DNA of 64,000 bases, taken from NCBI GenBank assembly GCA_017654735.1, contig JADPYG010000088.1, positions 3,658,001 through 3,722,000 of the forward strand, given 5' to 3'. Both the position numbers and the translations under genes were made by a program. This DNA comes from Vishniacozyma victoriae. Lineage: Eukaryota > Basidiomycota > Tremellomycetes > Tremellales > Bulleribasidiaceae. Positions 1-11,144 of the stretch are shown one piece after another. Within the stretch, counting starts at the first letter, position 1. The number at the start of each line of letters is the position of its first letter. The notes under the pieces were generated by a model. The model saw only the letters and a list, made by a program, of their open reading frames with translations. It had not been told where the DNA came from and did no database searches.

Positions 1-2439
1 AAGCTGTCGAGTCCCGCTTATCGACGCAGTCCGTAATGGGCTGATCGTGCGCGGGGCAGATCCCTTCGACCGGAAAGTGGCCTGCGCGGTAGCCTCGCCA
101 TTCCAAGGTAAGGGGGGGTAACGACAGAGCCAGATCAATTAATTGCAAGCGAGTTTCTGGAACAGACGGTTGATCGCCCGAGAATAGCACAAGGCGCATT
201 TCCGCTAGATGGTCCATAGCTTTCGTCTGTATAGATTCCTCCGAGTCGGAGGACGCAGCGGGTGATGGAGTGGCGTTGACGGTGCTTGGATTATCGATTG
301 CTTCGGTCGTTCTCACTCTTGTCGCATTCGTGTGATCCTGATTCTCGGTTGCTGTATTCGGAGCAGGGTCTAGCAAGGTATCGACGACGAGAATAGAGCT
401 GTCTGAGCTGTCCGCAGTTGAGGTCGCGTTGGCAGCTAATTGAATCGAGCCTTCGAGCTGGGTAGGTGACTTGAGTGACGGTGAAGACAAGTTCTCGGTC
501 AACTGATGACGGTCAAAGTAATCACAGACCGCCCCTAGCGTATCCAGCCCTTGTGATATGAGAATCGTCTCCAAATGGTCGGCTTTGTATCCATAAGACT
601 CTCCGTCTTGTACTACGGTATAAAGATTACGAGCACCATCGTCGGTTTGTATGGCATGGTTGATTGCTTCATCAAGCTCTTCTTCATTAAAAGTGGACTG
701 ATCTTTGTCGGTTTCGCCAGAGTATACGTCGACGTATCCCAGATCCTCGTCATCATCATCGTGATCGCAATCGAGTTGGTCGGTCTTTGAATTTGATGAC
801 ATGGAGGTGTCCGGGGACTTAGATTCTTCGTACAAGTCGCAATCGTCATGGTATTTGGTCCACTTGACCAGAAATTGCGAATACCGATGCCACGCCCGGT
901 TGATGGTCTTCTTGTCTTCTGCTGGGATCTCCTGCATGGATCCATACTGATCAACCAAGTCGGCAACCAGATCCAGTGCTCGTGTTTTAGAATCAAGGAC
1001 TTTGATCAGCAATGGCCAGACTAGGATTACGTACCCTCAGATTCAGCAGCTGCCCGACGGATTGCTGTCACCGGGGGAAGCACTGGAAGGCCGACTGCGG
1101 TCACGGGGCGGATCACACCAGGATGATTAGAAATGAGAGTAGGAGTGTCGGCATCAAGACCGAATACTGCGTCTCCTGCAGAGATGGGCCTATTCAATCA
1201 GTCTCCAACCGCAACAACGGACGTACAAGACTCCTTGCAGATATCGACGGGTCATGCCGGTCATACTATGGCCCAGTGTATAGGCTATCTCTTGTAGAGA
1301 GTGACCTATGAAGTCAGCTTGACCTGCCATGCTTTTTCTGACTCACCAGCTGCCAGCAGCATCACGGCGCCGGTCCTTCGGTAATCATGAGTTCTAATCC
1401 TGGTCGGAATTCGAGCGATCCTACATGCATTTCCTAGTGTTTCCCAAAAAGACCTAACAGTCCAGTAGTTGGGTGAATCCGGTTTACTCTGTGAAGACCG
1501 ACATACTGGATGAGAAGCGTGAGATGGAAGAATCTTGAAATTACGAGTCGCTTCTCGACCAAGTATCGCCGGATCATATAGCTCCTTGACGGTGTAGGGT
1601 AAAGCGCCATCGAGGGAAGCAAGAAGGAGGAACCAGACAACAGGACATCTCCAAAGCTTCTCTTGAGGAAGTAGAGTATGTTCACCTCTCTGCGTCGTTC
1701 TAGTCTTGTGTCTTGCGGCTTTGTAGGTGAGGGCGATGTGGTTGAGAGGGCCATTCTGGTTTCGGCTCACGTTGATTACAAAGTCACAGTACTGAACCGT
1801 CCTCGCGGTTTCGACGCTTTCCTTGTCGCTCGGTAGATGAGACGAAAGCCGGGTAGCAGTCGATAGTTCCACGGCTTGTAGAAAGAGGAATTGCCATCGC
1901 TGAAAGGTGTATTTGCCTTTCCACCTCAAGTCGAAAGCAGATTTAGCTACCGCCTCGAATGCCTCTGTGCTGATGATCGTTGCTTCTACCGGATAATCGA
2001 CCAGCTGGCCATCTTTGAGAAGGCGCTTGTGTGCCTCGACGGCGCTTCGTTTCGAATCGTCGTCAACTCGCGTGTGAAGAACACTCTCGTAGTAAAAGAT
2101 GAGACCGTTCCAGATGTTCCGAGCAGATATGATTGACGGTTTTTCGTGTTTCCGAGGGATACAGTTGACGGCGAAGAAGGACAGAAACTCTTGGATCAAT
2201 CCATGAGTAAGTTTGAGGGCAACTCCTTGAGGAGTATCGATCGTTTCTTGGCCGTTTAGAGCGTTCGAGTCGTGTAAGTGCGTTCGAAAGCGGTCCAACC
2301 AAGCCTGCCCAGTCTGAATGACCATCTGCTTGGCAGCAGAAAGGTAACCCTTGACAGCTTGTTGCCCGTTGCCCTCGCTGAGCCTCTGAGCACGCTTGAT
2401 TCGGGCGGCTTCGATTCGAGCTTGACGGTCCTCGGGCAT
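1..2439 (-). CDS. DUF3435/Crypton-like tyrosine recombinase, 3' end outside window
   Basis: Exons 2439-1347, 1305-1227, 1189-1035 and 999 to beyond position 1 join in frame. Introns use GTGAGT or GTACGT donors and GCTGAC/CTGAT branch points. The first 390 residues have the layout of fungal DUF3435 / Crypton-type tyrosine recombinases: a basic helical N-terminus, a CPVVWFLLLASLDGA segment, then the catalytic core. Arg I is R197 (TATRLSSHLP), box II is H351-x-x-R354 (THDYRRTG), followed by H377 (LGHS) and the candidate nucleophile Y386 (RRYL). The residues LGHS...RRYL lie in exon 2, so they are missed if the first intron is not removed. A Ser/Thr/Asp-rich tail of more than 330 residues follows and leaves the window still open. 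The role as a DNA strand-exchange enzyme of a mobile element is inferred from the family. No element ends are visible. It could also be a domesticated copy. Confidence 0.75.
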
Positions 2440-3364
2440 ATTGAGGTTGACGTCGGTGACGATCGAACCTGCGTATCACCAGTGTTGAGCGATAAGGTAG
2501 AGATGTAGATATATCGTGGTTCCTATTGATTAAGAACAGAGTCAAGGAGGCCCTATAGGTCTCAGTATACCATACTTTCTGCATTGTTGCAGTTGACTTA
2601 CGAGTGTAGTGCTGTGCGTATAAAGTCGCAAACTGAGGAAAGAGAGGTAAAGATGAGAGAGTCAAGGAGGGCATCATGACGTGAGCTGATGGGTGAGTCA
2701 TCTCAGGCACAAAGGTTGATGGATAGGTTGAATGACCTAGATAAGTTGAATGAGATAGACAAGTTGAATGATCGAACAAGATTGAAATCCAGACCCCCGG
2801 CAGCCATGACCGAAATATCAAATTCCGGTAATTAGGTTCCGGTAATTAGTCTTTGATCTTTGATTTCAATCTACGAGGACAACCACCCCGAGAACAACAA
2901 CAAGGCTCAGTTCAACAAGGACTAGAGTGCTTAGGTGTTGATTAGAAGAGTATATTGTGCATAGGTAGCAGCAGCAACAAAATTTGACATGAATTGTTAT
3001 CTGTCAGCACGGTGGGCCGCGTCTGGTCATTCAGTAGACCACCCTTGTACTCTAAACGTCACTATGTTACCGTGAAACCCCTGTCAATAACATCCTGTGT
3101 GGAGATAGGTGGCCATTGGTGTTGAAGGGGTTTAACAATGACATCGTCATTTTGGATATCCATAAACTAAGGCGCCTATACAGTTCGGCTCGTAGTGGCC
3201 ATACTTACTGTAGATCGCCCCACCAGTTGATTGTACACTATAGAAAGAAACACTGACGGGAACAACAAGCGGAGTCATGTAGTAGCCAGAGATATGGCAT
3301 GCATCTCTGACAGATCACAGTCTAGCAAGAGTACTGCTAAGTAGTCCTGCTGGTTTGGTCATTT
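2440..3364. other. Intergenic region between recombinase and COQ9
   Basis: This is 925 nt between the recombinase start and the COQ9 stop. I see no convincing coding exon. A 252-residue minus-strand open frame overlapping 2063-2821 is a shadow of the recombinase N-terminus and the repeat below. The region probably holds the recombinase promoter and the COQ9 terminator. Confidence 0.5.
2722..2776. repeat. Three imperfect 18-bp tandem repeats
   Basis: The core GTTGAATGA occurs at 2727, 2745 and 2763 with a constant 18-bp spacing and similar A/T/G-rich flanks. It lies about 300 bp upstream of the recombinase start codon. It might be a recombinase-binding or promoter subrepeat, but only the periodicity is seen. 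Confidence 0.65.
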
Positions 3365-4383
3365 TTACCAGCCCCTACTTCGGAAGATACCTGCCCACGC
3401 ACGCCCAATGAAACCTAGGTATCCAAACATATCACCCGCCCTACTCTCCCCAGCCTCAATGGTCCCCATAGTCTGCTCGTACCGCTTTAGATTCTTGTTG
3501 AGCGTTCTGAGTGCCTTTTGTAGTCGTATATCGGGTGTGTCTAATGTATCAGAGCGAGGAGATTGTAGGAGATGCGATTCTGTCGATCAGCCATCAATCT
3601 CGCGTTGGAAGGAAGTTGGAGGACTGACCTGAAGCTAGATATACAAGCCCAAGTCCTATTCTACCCATGTACCATTCCGGCCCCGCTCCTGTCGGTTCAT
3701 TATACAGCCCCTTCCTCAGCCCACGCTGCTCTTCGATTGCATAACATGCTTTATCAGATATTCTCCAGGCGTAAGCGAGAGGTCCGAGGGGGTTCATACG
3801 GAAGAGCGGTAATCGGTTATTTGAAGTTTCAAGGAGCGAGGAGAAGAATGCTTGACGTGTCCTAGGGGGTTCGGGAATGGTTGTACTTGATGATGGGGGT
3901 CGGTACTGTGGTGGGATTGAGGGGAGCATTGACGATAGGATAGAAAGCGTTCTTGTGGGGATTGGAAGGGAGGTGGACGATGATGGGGATGATAGTAACG
4001 CTGAAGCCTAAATTATCAGGTCGTGCCTCCTGGATATGGACAAGACATACCTCAACAAGATGTTCACCTATACGAGAACTATATTCAAGCCTCCTAGCCA
4101 AGATCTCTCCAATAGCCTGGATCTCTGAGTTGCCCTTCACTATCTCAGCCCCTAGCATTTCATTCAATCCCTCCTCCTCCCAAGCTTTCACAAGCTCCCG
4201 TCGAGCATTCAACTCCGACCCAAATAAGATATCAAGTACTTCCGGCGTAACTTTATCATTCCGATCGAGGTGATTTGCCGGTAATTCATTCAAGGAGTTG
4301 AGCAGGGGTCGGAGTGTGAATGAATGTTCTGATAGATAAGGTAGGGCATGTTTGAGGATCTGTGTTCGAAGTGTCATGCTCAT
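3365..4383 (-). CDS. COQ9: Ubiquinone biosynthesis protein COQ9
   Basis: Exons are 4383-4051, 4007-3629 and 3579-3365, giving 308 residues. COQ9 is a lipid-binding TetR-fold protein of the mitochondrial CoQ synthome that helps COQ7 hydroxylate demethoxy-ubiquinone. The N-terminal helical part (ILKHALPYLSEHSFTL) and the family's C-terminal signature are visible: a helix with GPEWYMGRIGLGLVYLAS, matching the conserved WYTKRA...VY region, then an acidic stretch before the last amphipathic helix. The third exon start was chosen at 3579 because this restores the family's ESHLLQSPRSDT segment; a later acceptor is also in frame. The gene is head-to-head with the mitochondrial AspRS across 161 bp. 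Confidence 0.85.
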
Positions 4384-4544
4384 TTTGATGTCTCTTGATA
4401 CTCGTTGTTGTCGTCATGTAAAGAGTGATTGTCGTTATCGAAAGTAGATTCACCATCATCAGGCACCATCATTAAGCGGAATCAAAAAGTTGGATCAAGT
4501 GTCAAGATGATTGATCTACTGTCTAAAGTAACACTATAATAGCC
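4384..4544. promoter_or_regulatory. Shared COQ9/MSD1 bidirectional promoter
   Basis: Only 161 bp separate the two divergent start codons, so both mitochondrial genes must draw on this interval for promoter elements. No specific factor site is recognised. Confidence 0.5.
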
Positions 4545-7167
4545 ATGCTCACTCCAGCTAGATTAAGAGCTGTAAGAGCAGCAGCACAGACTATTCGATA
4601 TCGTCCAGCGATCAGGCCTAGATTTTCAGCTCAGCCTTTTATTTCTGCTATTACGGGCGGACGAAGATGGAATTCGAGCCAAGCCGAGGCAGTAGATGAG
4701 GAGGAGACGATTCGGCCATTCGTGGATACCCGATCACTGAAGGCTTATCACGGTATGTGCCCCAATTTAGACGTCTGCTAGTATACTAATAGCCCAGGAC
4801 CTAGGCCTAAGCAAACACATCAGATCAAAGACGTCACTTCAAGCAATGAAGGCTCAAAAGTGATTTTGGCAGGATGGTTGACTTCTCAGAGGTGAGTCCT
4901 TGCTGTCTGATGATGAAAAAAGCTGATGTCTAGGCGTGCTTCTGAGAACCTCCATTTCTTCACTCTCCGCGATTCGACCTCATCAATCCAGCTCGTCTCG
5001 CGGGATAAGGCATTATCAGAGGAATTGATGTCTGCACCTTTAGAATCGGTCATTCAGATTGAAGGAGGTGTGAAGAGCAGGAAAGCGAAATCGAAGTCAT
5101 CTTCTGCGGCGGCAAACCCTGTGAGTCATAACGGAGATGTAAAGAACGGTACTGACGGAGCAGCAAGATGAAGTGGAGGTCGAAGTTACGAAATCGATCT
5201 TGCTCAATCCCGCTGAGGCTAGTTTACCGTTCTATTCCTCTAATCCCGAGCTTGTAAGCTATCTGCCACCACCTCAGTAGACGAGAGCTGATGAAAGGCC
5301 AACGAGGACTTGCGAGCTCAGTATCGATACCTCGACTTACGTCGTGCGGAGCTTGCTAACAACCTCAAGACGCGGAGCAAAGTTGCCCATATCGTCCGTT
5401 GTCATCTCCATGACCAGGGTATGTGACTGCCACGCACTCAATCATTACAGAGCTAAGATTATAGGATTTACCGAAGTCGAGACTCCCGTTCTCCTCAACT
5501 CCTCACCTGAAGGTGCTCGCGAATTCCTAGTCCCCACCCGAACATCCCCCTCGTCCCCACCATCATTCTACGCCCTCCAGCAATCCCCACAACAACCTAA
5601 ACAACTCTTGATAGCCTCCGGATCCGTCGACAAATACTTCCAACTAGCCCGTTGCTTCAGAGATGAAGATGGCCGTAAAGACAGACAGCCTGAATTTACT
5701 CAGGTTGATTTAGAGATGGCTTTTGCGTCTGGTTCGGCGGAGGCTGTACCGGAGGGCGGGATGAGGAGTACGTGGGCTATTGGTGGTCAGGAGGTTAGAG
5801 AAGTTATTGAGGGTTTGGTCAAGAAGATTTGGAGGGAGGTCAAGGGTGTTGAGTTGGAGGGGTGGTTCAGGGTTATGCCCTATGATGTCGCCATGGATGT
5901 GGTATGTCCTTTCCACTGTTCTCAATCAGTGCTGATGACTAGTATGGATCCGACAAGCCAGATACCAGATTCGAGATGTATGTGAGTAACTCTTAATCTC
6001 AAGGCTGGCCAAGTTACTGACATCCAGACCCTTCCAATAGGATACTACCCAACCCTGGCAGATGAATCCCTCGACAAGATTCTCCTCGACCAAAACCCAT
6101 CCCACGTAGAATTCATGATCACCCCAGCCCACCTCGCCAAGAACCTAGATATAGGTTCAATAGCAGAATCATCCCAAGTCGTACGTCTCGCCAAAGCTCA
6201 TTCATGAGAAAGCTGACAGACAGATTGATCATGTTCGAATTACTGAAGCAAATCGGTATTCCTGGCCTTCTGAGAGTGTTTTGACGATCCCTATGGAATT
6301 GGAATTGGACAAGAGCATTAAAGGGGGTGCGGAAGTTGGAGATGTTATTTGGCTTTCGAGGAGAAAGAAGATTCCAGAGGTGTGTACAATGTACTGGCTG
6401 TTTGGACAACACTAACGGGTAGGGAGGATGGACAAACTTAGGAAGACTCAGGACTCAAATCATGGATACCTTGGTCTCCAAAGGTATTCTTGACTACTTT
6501 GAAACTGGACGAGACTTACAGTCAGGCTTACACACTTTATCGACCCAGCCTCATTTCCTGTGGATAACCCAATTCCCACTATTTACACGTGCGGATGAAG
6601 ATAAAGCCCATCTCGCCAAGGGCAGGTGGTCAGCCACTCATCATCCTTTTACTGCGCCCATGCTTGAGGATCTGGAGGATCTGAAGCAGGGTAAAGTCAA
6701 TACTGTACGTGTCTCCTCAATTACGTACCATCCGCAAGGCTAATTAGCAGGTTCGGGGCCAGCACTATGATCTCGTGCTGAACGGACAAGAGATCGGAGG
6801 AGGCAGTGTCCGGGTCCACGACGCGGCATTACAAGAGTACATCATGAAAGAAGTCCTCAAGGTACTCTCCTCACTTTCTCCGTTGATGCAGCTAACGATG
6901 TAGCTGGACGAAGAAGAGATTGGTAGATTCTCACACCTCCTCCAAGCACTCAAATTCGGAGCACCCCCACATGGAGGTATCGCTTTAGGATTCGATCGAT
7001 TAATAGCCATCCTATGCGAGACTAAGAGTATTAGGGATGTTATTGCTTTCCCAAAGACTGGATCTGGGTTTGATCCTGTTTTCAAGTCGCCTTCGAGAGG
7101 CTCTGAGGAAGTACTCAAGGGATATGGGTTGAAGGCTATCAATGAGGAGAAGATGGCAGAGAAGTAG
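4545..7167 (+). CDS. MSD1: Mitochondrial aspartyl-tRNA synthetase
   Basis: Twelve exons (4545-4752, 4798-4891, 4934-5120, 5164-5253, 5298-5418, 5465-5901, 5943-5981, 6028-6180, 6227-6379, 6423-6704, 6751-6861, 6904-7167) give 712 residues. It charges tRNA-Asp in mitochondria. The N-terminus is Arg/Ala rich without acidic residues over about 45 residues, as in a matrix-targeting peptide. The OB-fold anticodon domain follows ([17 protein letters not shown]). The class II core shows motif 1 ([20 protein letters not shown]), motif 2 ([19 protein letters not shown]) and motif 3 ([14 protein letters not shown]). The bacterial/mitochondrial-type insertion lies between motifs 2 and 3. The exon 7 to exon 8 junction sits inside that insertion. 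Confidence 0.93.
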
Positions 7168-7315
7168 AGAGGTAGAGGAGCAGAGGAGCACGTGATAACA
7201 CCTTTCACTCTTGGAACAATGTATTGCATGATGTAAGCATTTTCATCGCCCTCATCATCACCCTGAACCTTCTGCCAAAACAAAACAACTCAGCCATATT
7301 ACAACTACTGACTTC

Positions 7316-8399
7316 TTACAGGTAACCCGATAGTCTCTCCAACTGGCTCTGCGGAATCGGAGTATAGGTCGCAGTGTCGCCGTTGATGATCTCGATGTAT
7401 TGATTGGACGTATTTGGGCCGAGTTTCAACAGCAATATCCGCAGAGCGCACCAGTCTGCGTGCTCCTCCCCAACCTGGAACCCACCATTGTCATGCGACC
7501 ACTGATCCAAGGAGAACAGGTTCGACAGTAACATTATCGGACTCGCTTCTAAATGCGCGTCCTTGTCTCTCACGTCGATTGGAGCTGCTCTGTTCATCTT
7601 TGTGATCGCACTCTTCGTTAGGGCCTTTCGCAGCCGAGGACTCTCATCGAATTTCTCGGCGACCGTTTTTGGAAGATTGTGGTCGGCAAGCGCTATCAAT
7701 GTCTCCAGCCGAGACGCATACTGTCGATATCAGCATCAAACGGGCATCACATGTGGTTTCACATACAAAACAAACCGGAGTAAAGCGTTCGATCTCGCAG
7801 AGATCCGTAGCCAGCAATCCCAAGATTCCCAACATTGACTTCGGTCGCACCTCCTGATATCTATGCAAAGACGCCATCTGCGATGGTCAGAGAAGCTCCT
7901 AACGGGCACTGAGTGACGTACTCGAGCGAGTATGAGCTGATTGGCAGTTTCAGCATCCCTGGCGACCGCTGCCTCAACTTCCTGGGCCTTCTGCGCAGTT
8001 TCTTGCAATGATCGCTCCAGTAAGAGACTCGTTCGAACCAAGTCCTCAGTCGCTTTATTCAGGGCCTTGAGCGCCGTGTTCAGATCACTTCTTAGAGTGT
8101 CGTTTTCGGATTTCATTTCCTAAGCTGTCAGCTTGTTGCCAAGAGTGCGAGACTACCGGACTGACCTTATTCTCTCTTACAGCTTGAGCTGCAGTCCGAT
8201 TCACCAGAACATCTATGCATGAGATATCGGCATCTTGAGGAAAAATTGCGACGTCTTCCGGCAGTGTACTCGGCGAGAGGTGGGGCAAGATGCGCAGCGT
8301 AATCGACCGATGATCGGCTGGGGTTGACGGTAGTTCCATGCGAAGGCTTGCCCCTTGAATGGCGCATACAGTAGAGGTTGGGTACGAGACTATCTTCAT
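7316..8399 (-). CDS. Family member A: uncharacterised protein, paralog of B
   Basis: Exons 8399-8166, 8119-7922, 7877-7776 and 7720-7316 give about 312 residues. The third donor could instead be the GTATGT nine bases further on, which adds three residues. I do not recognise a named domain. The N-terminal block contains ILPHLSPSTLPEDVAIFP and a VLVNRTAAQAVRENK segment. Next comes a predicted coiled coil in exon 2, with heptad-like Leu/Ala spacing and many Glu/Lys. Then a conserved KSMLGILGLLATD block and a C-terminal helical block (RDKDAHLEASPI, VGEEHADWCALRILLLKLG). The whole organisation, including phase-0 introns at the same places, is repeated in the gene at 20214-21421. It is convergent with MSD1 and downstream of PEX5 on the same strand. 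Function unknown. Confidence 0.75.
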
Positions 8400-8620
8400 G
8401 TTTGAACGCGACAGTATACAGAAGACTAAGGATGACAGGTGCAGTTATCAAGAGACAAGCGATGTTAGATGGACAGAAGACGATCTACGGGACTCATCGG
8501 ACACTATCTGTTTCAACCCATGTTTGGTGATGGCGGAGCTCGGGTCCGACTGCAAAATGCATACCTGAGTCTAGAAAGTTAAATCAGATCTCCGCTTTTC
8601 GCCAACTGGGCAGGCGCGCC

Positions 8621-10980
8621 TTAGAAGTTGAAGCCCGCTCGATGAAACTCATCCAGGTCAGCCCCTGGATTGGCCTTAGCGGCAAGCCCGTCCATATCCT
8701 ATCCTATCAGCGTCATATCCAACGGAGCCGAAGCGATGACTCGCCATGGCAACTAGTGCCCGCCGGAGGGTTGACCAGATAGACATTGAATCCGCGATGT
8801 TTGCATTCGGTTCTGCATGCTTGGAGTGCATGGAAAGAGCCGCCAGGACTGGTTGTCAACCGTTGGACGAGTGAGGATCAGCAAACGCACAATGTTCCGC
8901 CGCTTCTCTGTGAACACCAATATTCAGACCTACCAGATCAGCTTGGAAATCAATTGTATCACAGTGAAACAAAGCTTACAAGCGACACCGAGGTTGAAGA
9001 TCGCTCTTGTGAACGTTGGTTTCAACTCTAACGCTTTTCGATACGCATCAACAGCTTCTTCGGGATTACCTCCATTTGCCAGCGTCGCACCCAATCGATT
9101 CCAGAGTAGGTAGTCCTATCAGTCAACTACCCGCTTTGGTACTTAAAAATGGGGACTCACATCAGGCCTTTCGCCAAGAGCCGCAACCCAGCATTTCCTA
9201 GCCTCCTCATATTCGCCCATCATGTAATAAGCTGTCCCCAAGCCGACTTGGACATCTGGGTCAACTTCTCCTCTGGACGTATATTGTGCCCTGGCGAGGT
9301 CTAAGAATGAGCTGGTAAGAGTTTGATGTAGGGCCCAAGGGGATTCAGATTCAGTCATTTGGGTTCGGGTGGGTGCTGGGCCTGCGTGCTGAGGGTGTGA
9401 GGTCGTGAGGAATTGATGGAGAGTCGTGAGGGCCGCGAGGTCTTCTGACTCATTCACGTAGGATATGGCAAGGTTCTATCCGTCAACGCCGTCCGTACAC
9501 CCTGCTTCGGAGGTGGACTCACGGTCAACATTTCTCCAGCGATATTCGCACCTCCATGTCCAGCTTCCAAAGCTTTCCGACCCGCTTCAAATGCCGCCAA
9601 AGCCTTGTCTTCCTTTTCGTTCATAGCATGAACCCTTCCAAGGAGAGACCAAGCTTCAACATCGCTAACCGGCATCTGAGATTGGGATTCCAGTGTAGCC
9701 CTTCCCCGGCGTAGGTAATTTTCCAGATGGTAGGTGACATCTGTAAGTGACCCGCCAGTTGCTAGTAGCTCGTTCGCTTGTTGCCATGAGTCTGAGGGCG
9801 CGAGATCGTTGAGCGGGTTCTGTTGCGCTAGATCGTCAGCTTCAGCTCACTTTCCGGGACGAGCGTGACTTACACCAATCATATTGTCGATTGATGGGAA
9901 TCCCGTTCTCCGGCAACATTTCTCTCGACTTCCACTCGTTAAATTCCCTCTGAATCTGAGCATTCATCGCTTCCTCCTTGGGTGTACCACCATGTAGTCG
10001 GTCCTGGTAATCTTGCGATGGAGCGAAATGGTTCAGATCAAGTTGATCATCGAGGTCGTTCTGCCCGTCATCTCGATGCAGAGAATCATTGAGAGTCTCA
10101 AATAGGTCGTCTTCGTCATTAGTAAACTGATATTAGCTCGACTCTGGAAAATGCTGTCTTGACTGACCTGTGAAAAGTCCTTCTCCCACTCTGCGAGTTT
10201 ATTCAGTCGTTCCGCCTCGGGCTTCAGACTCTCCCAGACTGCATCCAGATCACCTTTCGTCTCCCTCGTTTCTTCTGCCTGGGCTTCTGGCTCTGCTGAC
10301 TTCGTATCCGCCGTGGTCTCGGTACGAGTCTGAGCCCTAGCGTCTTCCAGAGCCTGCTCGAAGGCGGCTTCCATCTTCTCCTGCTCTGCTCGATCCATTT
10401 GCCTTGTGGCTCCACCTTGTTGCTGGATTTGACCTTGATACATTGGCTGGAAATTTGAATGCCCCATTCCCATTCCCATCCCCATTCCCATGCCCATGCC
10501 CATATTCATCTGGGGCATAGGCTGATACTCCATCCTAGCCTCGGAGGTCATAGGCGGCGGACTAGCCATCCGACCTTTCCCTTTCGTATCGTATCCCTCT
10601 GCCCAGTTCTCCCTGGGTCCAGACCATTGTTGATACTCCGAGCTGAAAGCTGAATTTGCTGGTACCGGTGAACCTTGTCGACCTGCTCTAGCCCAATCTT
10701 CCGAGAAATCTCGCTGAGCAGGGTGGGATAGTGCCGCTGACAAGTGGGAGAGGTTGAAAGGTTGAGGGGGATGCTGGTATTGTTGATTCGATTGCTGTTG
10801 AGCGTGCTGTGGTGTGGGCTTGTATGAACTGGATCCCTGGCCTACTTGACGGTCCTAATCATCAGCTCTTGATGGTTTGGATTGACATACCTGGAACAAA
10901 CTTCTGTCTATGCCTTCCCTGTTTCCAAGCTGGTTCAGCGGATTCGCTGTCCCCTTTCCATTTGCAAAGAAGTTGCTCAT
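8621..10980 (-). CDS. PEX5: Peroxisomal PTS1 receptor PEX5
   Basis: Nine exons (10980-10891, 10854-10168, 10126-9874, 9827-9523, 9475-9161, 9115-8980, 8929-8891, 8848-8745, 8698-8621) give 668 residues. PEX5 binds C-terminal PTS1 signals in the cytosol and docks at the peroxisome membrane. The N-terminal half is disordered, Gln/Met rich and holds WxxxF/Y-type motifs ([36 protein letters not shown]). The C-terminal half is a TPR array, clearest at [40 protein letters not shown] and [20 protein letters not shown]. The C-terminal helices end [12 protein letters not shown]...EFHRAGFNF. The usual N-terminal cysteine of PEX5 (near residues 6-11) is absent; the start reads [18 protein letters not shown]. 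The last intron appears to be GC-AG (GCGAGT donor). Confidence 0.92.
10463..10509. repeat. Met-Gly codon microsatellite in PEX5
   Basis: A 6-bp repeat (CCCATT/CCCATG on the plus strand) encodes a run of about eight Met-Gly pairs in the disordered part of PEX5. It is low complexity and likely length-variable between strains. Confidence 0.8.
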
Positions 10981-11042
10981 CCTGTCTGTCTGCCTTGCTT
11001 GATGCCTTCTGGTTGACGATGGGCAGTGTACAGTTCAGACAT
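10977..11042 (-). promoter_or_regulatory. Upstream ORF overlapping the PEX5 start codon
   Basis: A 22-codon frame opens with ATG at 11042 and ends with TGA at 10979-10977. The stop shares bases with the PEX5 ATG (ATGA). It is out of frame with PEX5. If the leader includes it, translation of PEX5 would depend on leaky scanning or on termination-reinitiation. Leader extent is not visible from sequence. Confidence 0.45.
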
Positions 11043-11144
11043 GACGATCATCTCGGCTTGCCAACAACCGGTGCAGCCACGTGACCAACTCCGCCTTTGT
11101 AATGGATCAACTTCAACCTATGACTTGCTCCCTTGTATCATATC

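Noticed and set aside
613..996. 127-residue minus-strand frame
   Set aside because: Shadow frame of the recombinase exon that runs from 999 off the window; the +1-shifted frame is open for the full kilobase.
2063..2821. 252-residue minus-strand frame over the recombinase 5' end
   Set aside because: It overlaps the recombinase coding exon in another frame, and its N-terminus is a translation of the 18-bp repeats.
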